From Leishmania donovani (Eukaryota; Euglenozoa; Kinetoplastea; Trypanosomatida; Trypanosomatidae), in assembly GCF_000227135.1 (NCBI RefSeq), contig NC_018257.1, positions 1,316,356 through 1,374,157 of the forward strand: a DNA stretch of 57,802 nucleotides, written 5' to 3'. The translations under genes were made by a program, and so were the position numbers. Every line of letters begins with the position of its first letter. The first letter of the stretch is position 1. The notes below the pieces were generated by a model. It did no database searches, was not told the origin of the DNA, and saw nothing but the letters and a program-made list of their open reading frames with translations. This document shows, one piece after another, positions 50,515 through 57,802 of the stretch.

Positions 50515-53500
50515 ATGTACGTTTTGTCAACATCGCGCCCGTCCACGGCGGCATTTGGCGCTGCAGTCGGCAACTTCTGCGGCGACGGGACGACGTACGT
50601 CGCGCTGAATCGTGGAACGCTTCTCTCCCTCTACGTGTGTCGCCAGGGCAACTGTGGAATAGACCACGTGCAAGACTTTCGCCTGCATTGCACCTTAAAA
50701 TATGTGCGAGCCGTCCTCATCGTAGACGCCGCGGCGCCGCAGAAATATTCACGGCACCTTCTTTTTCTGTGCACCGTCAAGCAGCAGATTGTCCTCGCCG
50801 CCCTTGAGTCATGCACAGAGCTCAGCGGCGGAGCATCACCGCTGCGGATGACAACGCTCTTCCAAAGCGCGCCGGACGACTGCCTGTACCAGTATGACCC
50901 CAGCGAGGTCGAGTTGTGCTGCTGCTCGAGTGCGGTCACGGGTGCAGGCGCGTCGCCCCCGTTCGTTGTCTTTGCTCTGACACGTGGAGAGCTCTTTCTT
51001 TTTGATGTCTTTGCCGCCCTCGCCCGCGACGCGGTAAAGCGCAAGCAAAACGGAAACCTGACGCGTTTGCTTTCACCGGAGCTGATGGCCAGCGTCGCTC
51101 GCCGAGCGAAAGCCGACATCTTCTCCCACTGCTACATGGACTGCACAGAGTACGACGTAAAGGACATCTCCTTTGGATTTCCTTCTCCATGGCTGAAGGG
51201 GCAGGTGCACGGCACTGGCCCGCGGCCTGGCACAGCGGCAATGAAGGGGGACAACGCTTCCGCGTCCACCTCTCTGTTCGTGCTCTACGGGGACCCGTAC
51301 GGCAAGGTGCACGTGTCTGAGTATGAGCTTGCCGTATCGCCTGCCACAGAGGCCGAGGCGGCGAGCGAGACTAGCAGCGTGGAAAGCTCGATCCGTCCAC
51401 CGGCTCGTCCGCCAGCCTATCCTGCCGAGTTCGCCACGCCGGCTCGCCGAGTGCGCCGTTGCGGATTGCTGCAGGCGAATGTCGATCCCACGGCCTCGCG
51501 CATCGTTTTTAGTCGTCACGGCCTGTTCGTTGTGGGCAATCACCTTGTGACGCTTATCCAGCAAGTCCGGCCGCGCAAGGGTGTGTTTTCGCGCGAGATT
51601 CCCTCGCGGCAGGCTATCCTGGATGTGAGCTGCGCGTCCGTTTCCGCCGATGCGTCAGAGCTGCTGATCGGGTTCAGCGACGGTGTCCTTGCACGGGTGA
51701 CGGTGGTCTCTAGGGGCATGGTCGGCGAAGACCCGGAGTTGGCGTTTCGCTTTTTGTCTCGTCCGGCGCCGACGATCCCGACGGAGGTGATCACTCTGCA
51801 CGCCGATCTTTATTTGCTATGCTCACGATTCGACAGCAGTTTCACCGTGCGGCTCGATGAGGCGTCGTGCGAGGAGGTGCTGCATAACTGCGGGCCGGTC
51901 TTAGACATGACCACGCATCAAAACGGCAGTCGATACAGCGTTGTGGCCTCCACCGGCATCCACCGCGGCGGCGGCATCAGCGTCCTGCGAAGCGCTGTCA
52001 TGCTGCGGGAGCAGGCGGACATTCCCCTTTGCTTCCACCCGCAGCGCGTCCTTTGCGCCGGCGAGTTGATGTGCATCACGACGGCGGCCGCAGCGAACCG
52101 GTTCTTCCTTGTGTCGGCGCGCGCGCTCACGCTGAAGGAGCTCGCGCCTCATGTGTTCCCGGATATCGTTTCGCGCCACCTGCTCGTCGAGCTGGGCCTC
52201 GATGCTGCGCTCGACAAGTTGGTGCTCGTTTCCGCCCGTGGTATAGCCTGGCTACGGTTGTCGGGACCTCGAGTCGAGGCGGTGTCGCAACTGCCCCGCC
52301 AAGCCGATGACCCGCTAATCCTTTTTGCCGTCGTTCGACACGGCTTAACAGTCGTCTGCGACGGGATCGTCGTAAGCGTGTACCGTGGCCAGGACCTGGT
52401 GCACACGGTGCCGTCTCTCGCCGGCGTCGCCATCTCTTCGGTGTCGCTAGTGAGCCCTACGCTGCTCGTCGTGGGACAGTGGAACGGCGTTGTCGCCTTG
52501 TACGAGCTGGGGCGCCGCCAAGCCGACGTGGTAGGGCGACTGCTGTTGGACTCCGTGCCACGCACTATCGCGTGCGCGGTACCGACGCCTTCACCGTCGT
52601 CAGTGGTGACCGAGGCTGCGTTGGGGATCATCTACGTTGGCACCCTCCACGGCGTTCTCGTGGAGACCACGGTTGCGCTCCTGCGTCGTGGGGAGACGCG
52701 TCGCTCTGTGTTCGTCGCCCCGCACCCACTCGAGCTCCTAGAGCTTGCAGGGCCGCACCCGGGGTTGCTGTGCCTCGGCAATGTCCCCCTGGTCGTACTG
52801 TGTGTCGCGGGTGGCGGTCTGCAGCTGACCGGGCTGCACCTGATGGGCGTCTCGGCAGCCGCGACGGTGGACGCCGACTTACAGTGCTACGCCTTTTACT
52901 CCAAGCAAGATGGTCGCCTTCACATTGGCTCCCTTGAGGCGCTCGAGAAGACGTCGCGGACGTTCTTGCCCCTCGGCGAAACGATCACGCAGCTGCACGA
53001 AGCCGCTGCCTGGGGTGGCTACGTGGCATCTGTGCGCAAGGTGGAAGGGGACGAGGTTCTTTTTCTCCCGTCGTCTGCCATACAGTTCCCGTGGGCCGCC
53101 GACCTATCTCTGTGGCGCTCTGCCGCCGTGCCGCTCCTCGAAAACGAGCGCTGTGTCTTTCTAGAGACGGTGCGGCTGGACGGTGCTGAGGGTGGCGGAG
53201 TGGGAGAAAGGGGTGGCGACCCGATCGACGTGCCGGCGAGCGACGGCGCTGGTGTGAGCGAGGAGGAGTGGCAGCACCTGCTGCTCATCGGCTCCTCATT
53301 CACGTTTCCGGATGAGCAGCGCGCGCGCTCCGGAAGGATTACGTGGTGTACTCTGCGTGAGGAGCGTCAGCGGCAACGCCTGCACCTGATCGCGAGCAAG
53401 GACATTGGTGGCGCGCTGCAGTGCTGCGCTGCGGTGCCGCACTACAAGGGCCGCATCGCGCTTGGCGTGAACGGTTGTGTCTGTTTGTACCAGTGGAATA

Positions 53501-54558
53501 CGGAGGATCAAACCTTCGTGGCCGAGGAGCGCTGCCGTGTCGGGCTCACAGTGACAAAGCTGATACCCCTCTACCACACATCTCTGGCCGCCTCGGTGCT
53601 CGTTGCGTTGGACGTGCGCCACAGCGCCTTCTTCATCGAGGTGGACACGTTGCAGGGAAACCTCAAGGTCCTTTGCCGCGATGCCGACCTGCGCGGCATC
53701 ATGGACGGCCACGTCGGCTCCGACGCCGAGAACCTCTGCCTCTTCGATGATAGCCTGAACTTCACGGCGTTAAAGGTGGTGCCTTTGCCTGTTGAGGCCA
53801 GGGACGGCGATGCCGCTGCAGCAGCCCGTGCGACCGCGCAGTACCGGTTTGAAGTGCGTGCGCAATGCCACCTGGGAGACTTGGTGACGTGCGTGCGGCA
53901 GGGCAGCTTTGCCGCCACGTCGCTGATGGAGGCACCCGCGCACTGCTCATCGGCCCAGAATCAACTGCTTTTGCCGGGAATTGCTGGTCCACAGCTCGTG
54001 TTCGCTACGGCGCACGGCGGCTTTGGTGTGGTGACGCCAGTGCACGCCGCCACGTACCTTGTCCTGCGCGCCCTTGAGGCGTCGCTGGTGCGCACGGTGC
54101 CACCCGTGGGTGGTCTCTCGCACCAGGCCTTCCGCGAGGTCTTACGCGCCGGCCAAGAGCGAGGGGTGAGCTACCTTGCGTCCAAGACGGGGTGCGCGCT
54201 GACGCGGGAGCGCTTGCGTCGGTATGAGCCGCTCAACACTGTCGACGGCGACGTGGTAGAGCAGTTTGTGCTGCTCTCGCCGAGCGACAAGAAACACGTC
54301 TGCCGCGTCGCCACAGAGGTGTTTCTCCACGCCTTTACTCAGTGCGTCAATGAGTCCGGGATTTTTGTTGCGCCACCATCGAAAGAGGAGCAGTGCATCC
54401 TCGCGACCCTAGGAACAGCAATGCGACCTTTTGCACAGTACCCCGAGGAGACGATCGCCCAAGCGAATTCGTTTCTGCATCAAGGTGGCCTTCCGCATGT
54501 CCCATTCGCTGCGGAGGCGGTAGAGCAGCAGGTTATGAATCTTCAGCGGATGCACTAA
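50515..54558 (+). CDS. CPSF-A/DDB1 family triple beta-propeller protein, probably DDB1
   Basis: 1347 aa of mostly beta-strand repeats. The C-terminal third has the family pattern HLLLIGSSFTFPDEQRARSGRITWCTL, then IALGVNGCVCLYQWNTEDQ, then VLVALDVRHSAFFIEVD, and a final helical part with NTVDGDVVEQFVLLS. The phrases VxLYQW and VDGDVVEQF are closest to DDB1 (which has RLYEW and IDGDLIESF), the CUL4 ubiquitin ligase adaptor also active in nucleotide excision repair. CPSF160 and SF3B3 belong to the same family and cannot be fully excluded; this protein is longer than human DDB1 (1140 aa). The in-frame ATG is at 50515 (MYVLSTSRPST); the frame upstream begins only with TTG. Confidence 0.82.
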   Translation: MYVLSTSRPSTAAFGAAVGNFCGDGTTYVALNRGTLLSLYVCRQGNCGIDHVQDFRLHCTLKYVRAVLIVDAAAPQKYSRHLLFLCTVKQQIVLAALESCTELSGGASPLRMTTLFQSAPDDCLYQYDPSEVELCCCSSAVTGAGASPPFVVFALTRGELFLFDVFAALARDAVKRKQNGNLTRLLSPELMASVARRAKADIFSHCYMDCTEYDVKDISFGFPSPWLKGQVHGTGPRPGTAAMKGDNASASTSLFVLYGDPYGKVHVSEYELAVSPATEAEAASETSSVESSIRPPARPPAYPAEFATPARRVRRCGLLQANVDPTASRIVFSRHGLFVVGNHLVTLIQQVRPRKGVFSREIPSRQAILDVSCASVSADASELLIGFSDGVLARVTVVSRGMVGEDPELAFRFLSRPAPTIPTEVITLHADLYLLCSRFDSSFTVRLDEASCEEVLHNCGPVLDMTTHQNGSRYSVVASTGIHRGGGISVLRSAVMLREQADIPLCFHPQRVLCAGELMCITTAAAANRFFLVSARALTLKELAPHVFPDIVSRHLLVELGLDAALDKLVLVSARGIAWLRLSGPRVEAVSQLPRQADDPLILFAVVRHGLTVVCDGIVVSVYRGQDLVHTVPSLAGVAISSVSLVSPTLLVVGQWNGVVALYELGRRQADVVGRLLLDSVPRTIACAVPTPSPSSVVTEAALGIIYVGTLHGVLVETTVALLRRGETRRSVFVAPHPLELLELAGPHPGLLCLGNVPLVVLCVAGGGLQLTGLHLMGVSAAATVDADLQCYAFYSKQDGRLHIGSLEALEKTSRTFLPLGETITQLHEAAAWGGYVASVRKVEGDEVLFLPSSAIQFPWAADLSLWRSAAVPLLENERCVFLETVRLDGAEGGGVGERGGDPIDVPASDGAGVSEEEWQHLLLIGSSFTFPDEQRARSGRITWCTLREERQRQRLHLIASKDIGGALQCCAAVPHYKGRIALGVNGCVCLYQWNTEDQTFVAEERCRVGLTVTKLIPLYHTSLAASVLVALDVRHSAFFIEVDTLQGNLKVLCRDADLRGIMDGHVGSDAENLCLFDDSLNFTALKVVPLPVEARDGDAAAAARATAQYRFEVRAQCHLGDLVTCVRQGSFAATSLMEAPAHCSSAQNQLLLPGIAGPQLVFATAHGGFGVVTPVHAATYLVLRALEASLVRTVPPVGGLSHQAFREVLRAGQERGVSYLASKTGCALTRERLRRYEPLNTVDGDVVEQFVLLSPSDKKHVCRVATEVFLHAFTQCVNESGIFVAPPSKEEQCILATLGTAMRPFAQYPEETIAQANSFLHQGGLPHVPFAAEAVEQQVMNLQRMH

Positions 54559-54790
54559 TCGCCGCCCGCCAGACACCGAGAAAGGCCCTCCGTGCGTGTT
54601 TTTGTGTGTTGCATCTTTTTTGTTGTTGTTGTTTTTTGCTCCTTTGTGTCTGTCGATTAAGAGGTCCTTCCTCGCCCACAAAAACAGGTGTAACCGAGTA
54701 CACCTCAGCGCATGCGCCATACTTTGTACAGGGAACCCCTCCCTTCCTCGCTACTCCCTCCTCCACTCCTGCCTCTCGAGTGCTGCATGC

Positions 54791-54810
54791 GTGTGTGTGT
54801 GTGTGTGTGT
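54791..54810. repeat. (GT)10 dinucleotide microsatellite
   Basis: Perfect GT repeat in the P2 5' intergenic region, on the same strand as transcription. Confidence 0.95.
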
Positions 54811-54884
54811 ATGACTTTGTCGTGGTGCGGCTGGCACGCTGCGCCAAAAAAAAACAAGCATCATCACCGAGCTGACCTGGATAG

Positions 54885-55006
54885 GTCTCCTCCTCTCCCT
54901 GTGTTCCCCATGCCCTCTTCTCTCTTCTTCTATGCACCTGCGCCCGCTGCCCGCATCACGCACGCATTATCGCGGCCACTGAACACGCGACCCACACCCC
55001 ACTTAG
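54885..55006 (+). promoter_or_regulatory. Polypyrimidine tract and candidate splice acceptor for P2
   Basis: CT-rich run at 54885-54935, then CACCCCACTTAG with AG at 55005-55006, 16 bases before the ATG. An AG-poor spacer between them supports its use. Confidence 0.5.
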
Positions 55007-55022
55007 GTTTTCTCAACGAGAA

Positions 55023-55340
55023 ATGCAGTACCTCGCCGCGTACGCCCTCGTGGCGCTCTCTGGCAAGACGCCGTCGAAGGCGGCCGTTGAGGCTGTCCTG
55101 AAGGCCGCCGGCGTTGCCGTGGATGCCTCCCGCGTGGATGCCGTCTTCCAGGAGCTCGAGGGCAAGAGCTTTGATGCGCTGGTGGCCGAGGGCCGCACGA
55201 AGCTGGTGGGCTCTGGCTCTGCCGCTCCTGCTGCCGCTGCCTCCACTGCTGCAGCCGCCGCTGCCGTGGTTGCCGAGGCAAAGAAGGAGGAGCCCGAGGA
55301 GGAGGCCGACGATGACATGGGCTTCGGTCTCTTCGACTGA
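55023..55340 (+). CDS. RPLP2: 60S acidic ribosomal protein P2
   Basis: 105 aa. It begins MQYLAAYALVALSGKTPSKA, the conserved dimerisation helix of P2, has an Ala-rich hinge (about 66-84) and the acidic end with DDDMGFGLFD. The C-terminal peptide is the element that contacts elongation factors and is a known human autoantigen type in leishmaniasis serology. P1/P2 dimers bind P0 at the ribosomal stalk. Only one P2 gene is in this window; from memory other Leishmania have more than one copy nearby, so a collapsed tandem repeat is possible. Start is the first ATG after the acceptor. Confidence 0.97.
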   Translation: MQYLAAYALVALSGKTPSKAAVEAVLKAAGVAVDASRVDAVFQELEGKSFDALVAEGRTKLVGSGSAAPAAAASTAAAAAAVVAEAKKEEPEEEADDDMGFGLFD

Positions 55341-55617
55341 GAAGCCTCCGTGAGTAGTCTACTGTCGTTACTTTCTGACTTGTTTCATTTGCCTTGTTTT
55401 CCTTCCGCGAGCAAAAAGCAGCGTAAGCAAACATCCATCCCCGTCGAAGCGATGCTACCAAACGGTCTCCTTGCTGCCATTATCCCCTTTGTAACGGCGG
55501 CCTTCCCTCCTTCCCACGCCCTGAGCTCATCTCCACCAATCGATCACCTTCTCTTGTGTCTCTTTTCTTGGGTTCCTTCTTGACGTATCCTGCATCGACC
55601 ATGGCCAGGTAGTTGTC
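55341..55617. other. Short intergenic region
   Basis: No gene. Pyrimidine-rich at 55495-55585, followed by CATGGCCAGGTAG, where AG at 55606-55607 or 55611-55612 could be the acceptor for the last gene. Confidence 0.4.
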
Positions 55618-56286
55618 ATGGCTCTTCAAGAGAATAGGGACTCCTACAAGGTCAAAGCTTTCTCCTTGTCCGAGTTTGTGCAGCAGTGTTCCGACTGCCA
55701 CCAGCTGTGCCTCGAAAAGACGGCCCGCGTTGTGGAAAACCGCAGTCGTGCCCCGCGGGGATGGGAGGCACTTTTCGACTCCGTTGCGGAGGAGCGGCGG
55801 TCTGAGGACTTGGACCTCTGCGAGTCGCGATGCCGGTACATGCAGGCCACCTGCCCGTCACAGGACAGGGTACAACAGTACGAGGAGGCTCTCGCCGCCG
55901 CGTCACTCAAGCCGAAGAAGAGGACGCCGCCAAACTCGTCTGTGCTGCAGGACGCTTCCCGGTGCGAGCACGCGGTCGAGGTCTTCTCGAATGTCCTGTT
56001 TGCCTTGGCGCACAAACCCAGCAAGGTATCCTTCCCGACCAAGGACCTGAAAGCGGGAGGCACCAACGACGCCGAGTCCCACGCCGAAGCGCCTACGGAG
56101 GCCCACCGAAAGGTGCTCGAGGGGTCTAAGAGCATGGACAACGATATCTGGCGCCGCTGGAGCAAGCTGCGCCAAGAGCGCATCGGCTCAAATGCACAGG
56201 ACATCACTTCCTCGACCGGCTCCAGCTCGCTGCCGGACACGGCAGCAGCTTCGGCTGGGTCGAGTGGCACGACCCCAAAGTGGTGA
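55618..56286 (+). CDS. Unknown protein with paired Cys motifs, last gene before the telomere
   Basis: 222 aa; not recognised. The N-terminal half is helical and carries two Cys clusters, CSDCHQLC (C-x2-C-x3-C, residues 24-31) and CESRCRYMQATC (C-x3-C-x6-C, about 68-79), plus a later CEH. These could bind metal or form disulfides, but do not match twin CX9C. The C-terminal ~70 residues are Ser/Thr/Gly/Ala-rich and look disordered after a short charged helix (NDIWRRWSKLRQERIGS). There is no signal peptide or membrane segment. Codon bias toward G/C-ending codons supports a true gene. It is the last reading frame I can support on the chromosome arm. Confidence 0.72.
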   Translation: MALQENRDSYKVKAFSLSEFVQQCSDCHQLCLEKTARVVENRSRAPRGWEALFDSVAEERRSEDLDLCESRCRYMQATCPSQDRVQQYEEALAAASLKPKKRTPPNSSVLQDASRCEHAVEVFSNVLFALAHKPSKVSFPTKDLKAGGTNDAESHAEAPTEAHRKVLEGSKSMDNDIWRRWSKLRQERIGSNAQDITSSTGSSSLPDTAAASAGSSGTTPKW

Positions 56287-57772
56287 CTGAGAGCGGCTTG
56301 TTGATGCTTTCTCGCCACGTGCTCCGCTCAAAGGTGTCTCGTATTCCTTTTGGCCATGATAAACGTTATGTGGGCTGGCGCCACGTTTTCTTCCTCTCCC
56401 ATGCAGTGCCCGGTACGGACTCTTCCATTTTCTCGTTTGGGCGAGGGCCGCTTTACGGCCTCGCGTTGTGTCAGAAGAAGGCGCCTGATAATAGCAGGGC
56501 AACGTCGGCGGCTACTGCTTCGCAAGCAGTACGTCTCCTCCGAGGTTTAGTGTGCGTTTCTGGCGCTGTTTGCCGTTGCACACCAGCACAACAGCTGCTG
56601 CACTCTGCTGTTTCATGTACCTTGCACAGGAACTCATCTCTCTGAGGCGTTGGCAGGAGGCGTGTTTACTGAAGGAGAAAAATTCCCCGAGCGCGGAAAC
56701 ACAACTACCTCCTCTGGGTTTTCAACCAGAAAAGAATCTGCTCGGGGAGCAACGCCTTCGCCATTCCTTTCTCACTAGTCCCCGGAGTTCCTTTTTCCGT
56801 TTTTTCTTTTTGATGTGCGTGTGTAGGAGAAAAACCGTTGGCGGCGGACATGCTCGTGCGTTTAAAATCCGTTCGCGGAAAAGGGTGCCTGCTCGTTCTT
56901 TGCACGTAAGGGCCCCGCCCTCCCGTCCACTTGCAAGTTTTCTCTTTATGCAGCCCACCCTTACAAAAACCACCAGCGTTGCTGTCACGTGTAGCGGGCA
57001 AATTCAATCGTCTCTTTGTCGTCCCCGCACCTCTGTTCATTATTCACGGTTCGCTTAATAGAAGTTGAAGCAGTCGGTCTTCACGCCCACAGCGCTTTCT
57101 TTTCCGTGTTCGAGAGAACACGCACCTCACACACGTCACACGTCGCCACCCCCAACTCATAGGACACACAACCACTGCCAAAGCCTCCGCACAACCCGCC
57201 GATTCCGTAAACTCGTCATACCGCAGCGACCCAGGCGCTGGCGTGAGTAGCCATCTTCTGACGCGCACTGCCACGCAGGGGCGCAGTTCAACACCGCAGG
57301 CCTTCGGAGTGGTCTCGCTCGCTGCTCAGATGTGCGCAGCTATCATCACGTGTTGCGATGCCAACCAAACTCAAAAGTAGAACACATAGCCTCAACATAT
57401 ATTGGCAGCAGCATTCTCGCTTTGGTGTACGGCACTCACGTTATCCTCCAGCCGAGAACATGGCAGTGTGAATTTCGAACTTTGACCGTCCCCTAAACGT
57501 GAGCGACAAGGCTGCGTATCGTTACCTTTTCAGCACCACAGCTGTTCTAACTCGTGAACGGATCAGGTGGATCTTGATTCTGGGCCACCACATGTGGCTC
57601 TCTCCGACGACGCACTGCAGAGGATGAACACGCTATCCGTGAAGGTTGAGTGCTGTTTGTGGCCCATCTTGAGAGTCAGTAAGGTTGATCGCAAAGTGAT
57701 CCTTTTTTCGATATATTGAACGGTGACGGGTAGGCCGCTTTGCGCACATTAGAGGACGGTACACTTTTTGTG
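56287..57772. other. Subtelomeric region without genes
   Basis: About 1.5 kb between the last gene and the telomere. The first half still resembles ordinary intergenic DNA with a T-rich tract at 56788-56812. From about 57310 the composition is more even and pyrimidine tracts disappear, ending in TACACTTTTTGTG right before the repeats. No retroposon head, no known telomere-associated mobile element and no long tandem array were seen. Confidence 0.6.
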
Positions 57773-57802
57773 AGGGTTAGGGTTAGGGTTAGGGTTAGGG
57801 TT
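57773..57802 (+). repeat. Telomere repeats (TTAGGG)n
   Basis: AGGG followed by four perfect TTAGGG units and TT, running to the window end. The G-rich strand reads toward the end, so this is the right-hand chromosome end and transcription of the whole array points at it. Only 30 bases are captured; the real tract is longer. Confidence 0.98.

Larger units (their letters stand above)
54559..55022. other. Intergenic region with GT microsatellite
   Basis: No gene. GTT repeat at 54619-54635, GT repeat at 54791-54810, A run at 54846-54854, and a pyrimidine tract at 54885-54935. Confidence 0.6.

Noticed and set aside
1..57802. tRNA, snRNA, rRNA genes or CRISPR arrays
   Set aside because: None seen by eye on either strand: no A/B-box cloverleaf pattern and no regularly spaced direct repeats. 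A tRNAscan or Infernal run could still find something missed.

Overview
The window is a chromosome end of a trypanosomatid, most likely Leishmania or a close Leishmaniinae relative. Every recognisable gene lies on the + strand without introns. Genes are separated by 0.3-4 kb pyrimidine-rich intergenic DNA with splice-acceptor-like AGs, as expected for polycistronic transcription with SL trans-splicing. The right end runs into TTAGGG telomere repeats. From memory, the gene order (CYP710-like P450, Mago, SRPK, uS11/S14, F1 delta/epsilon, eL15, V-ATPase c'', DDB1-like, P2) matches the end of Leishmania chromosome 30 and its T. brucei chromosome 6 counterpart. That synteny, and the exact species, are not checked.

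Layout. 1-331: antisense head of an ingi-type retroposon (copy A). 0.8-9.2 kb: mitochondrial GGQ release-factor-like protein, sterol C-22 desaturase-like P450, Mago nashi, CCCH zinc finger protein. 11.7-16.5 kb: SR protein kinase, ribosomal protein S14, mitochondrial ATP synthase delta/epsilon subunit. 17.5-18.25 kb: internally deleted retroposon (copy B). 18.8-24.7 kb: CDK5RAP3-like UFMylation factor, Pro/Ala-rich unknown protein, PHO80-type cyclin with an added four-Cys tail. 25.9-26.25 kb: 3'-truncated retroposon head (copy C). 28.9-40.8 kb: DRC3 axonemal protein, ribosomal L15, V-ATPase c'', small NTF2-like protein, coiled-coil protein, IML2/TTC39 family protein. 41.66-45.2 kb: long degenerate retroposon (copy D) with two assembly gaps. 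46.1-56.3 kb: multi-pass membrane protein with a lipase-like tail lacking the nucleophile serine, small mitochondrial membrane protein, DDB1/CPSF-A protein, P2 stalk protein, a Cys-containing unknown. 56.3-57.8 kb: gene-free subtelomere and telomere.

The host genes are mostly housekeeping and are not a single pathway. The accessory signal is the family of four related insertions. They share a near-identical head of about 300 bp that begins with a sequence resembling the trypanosomatid Pr77 hallmark, an HDV-like ribozyme and promoter module. Copy D still shows endonuclease, reverse-transcriptase finger, RNase H and C-terminal segments in broken frames. Copy B joins the head directly to the tail, like a RIME/NARTc/SIDER-style non-autonomous derivative. 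The outermost ~30 bp come in two versions on the same body, which suggests exchange of the 5' cap between subfamilies.
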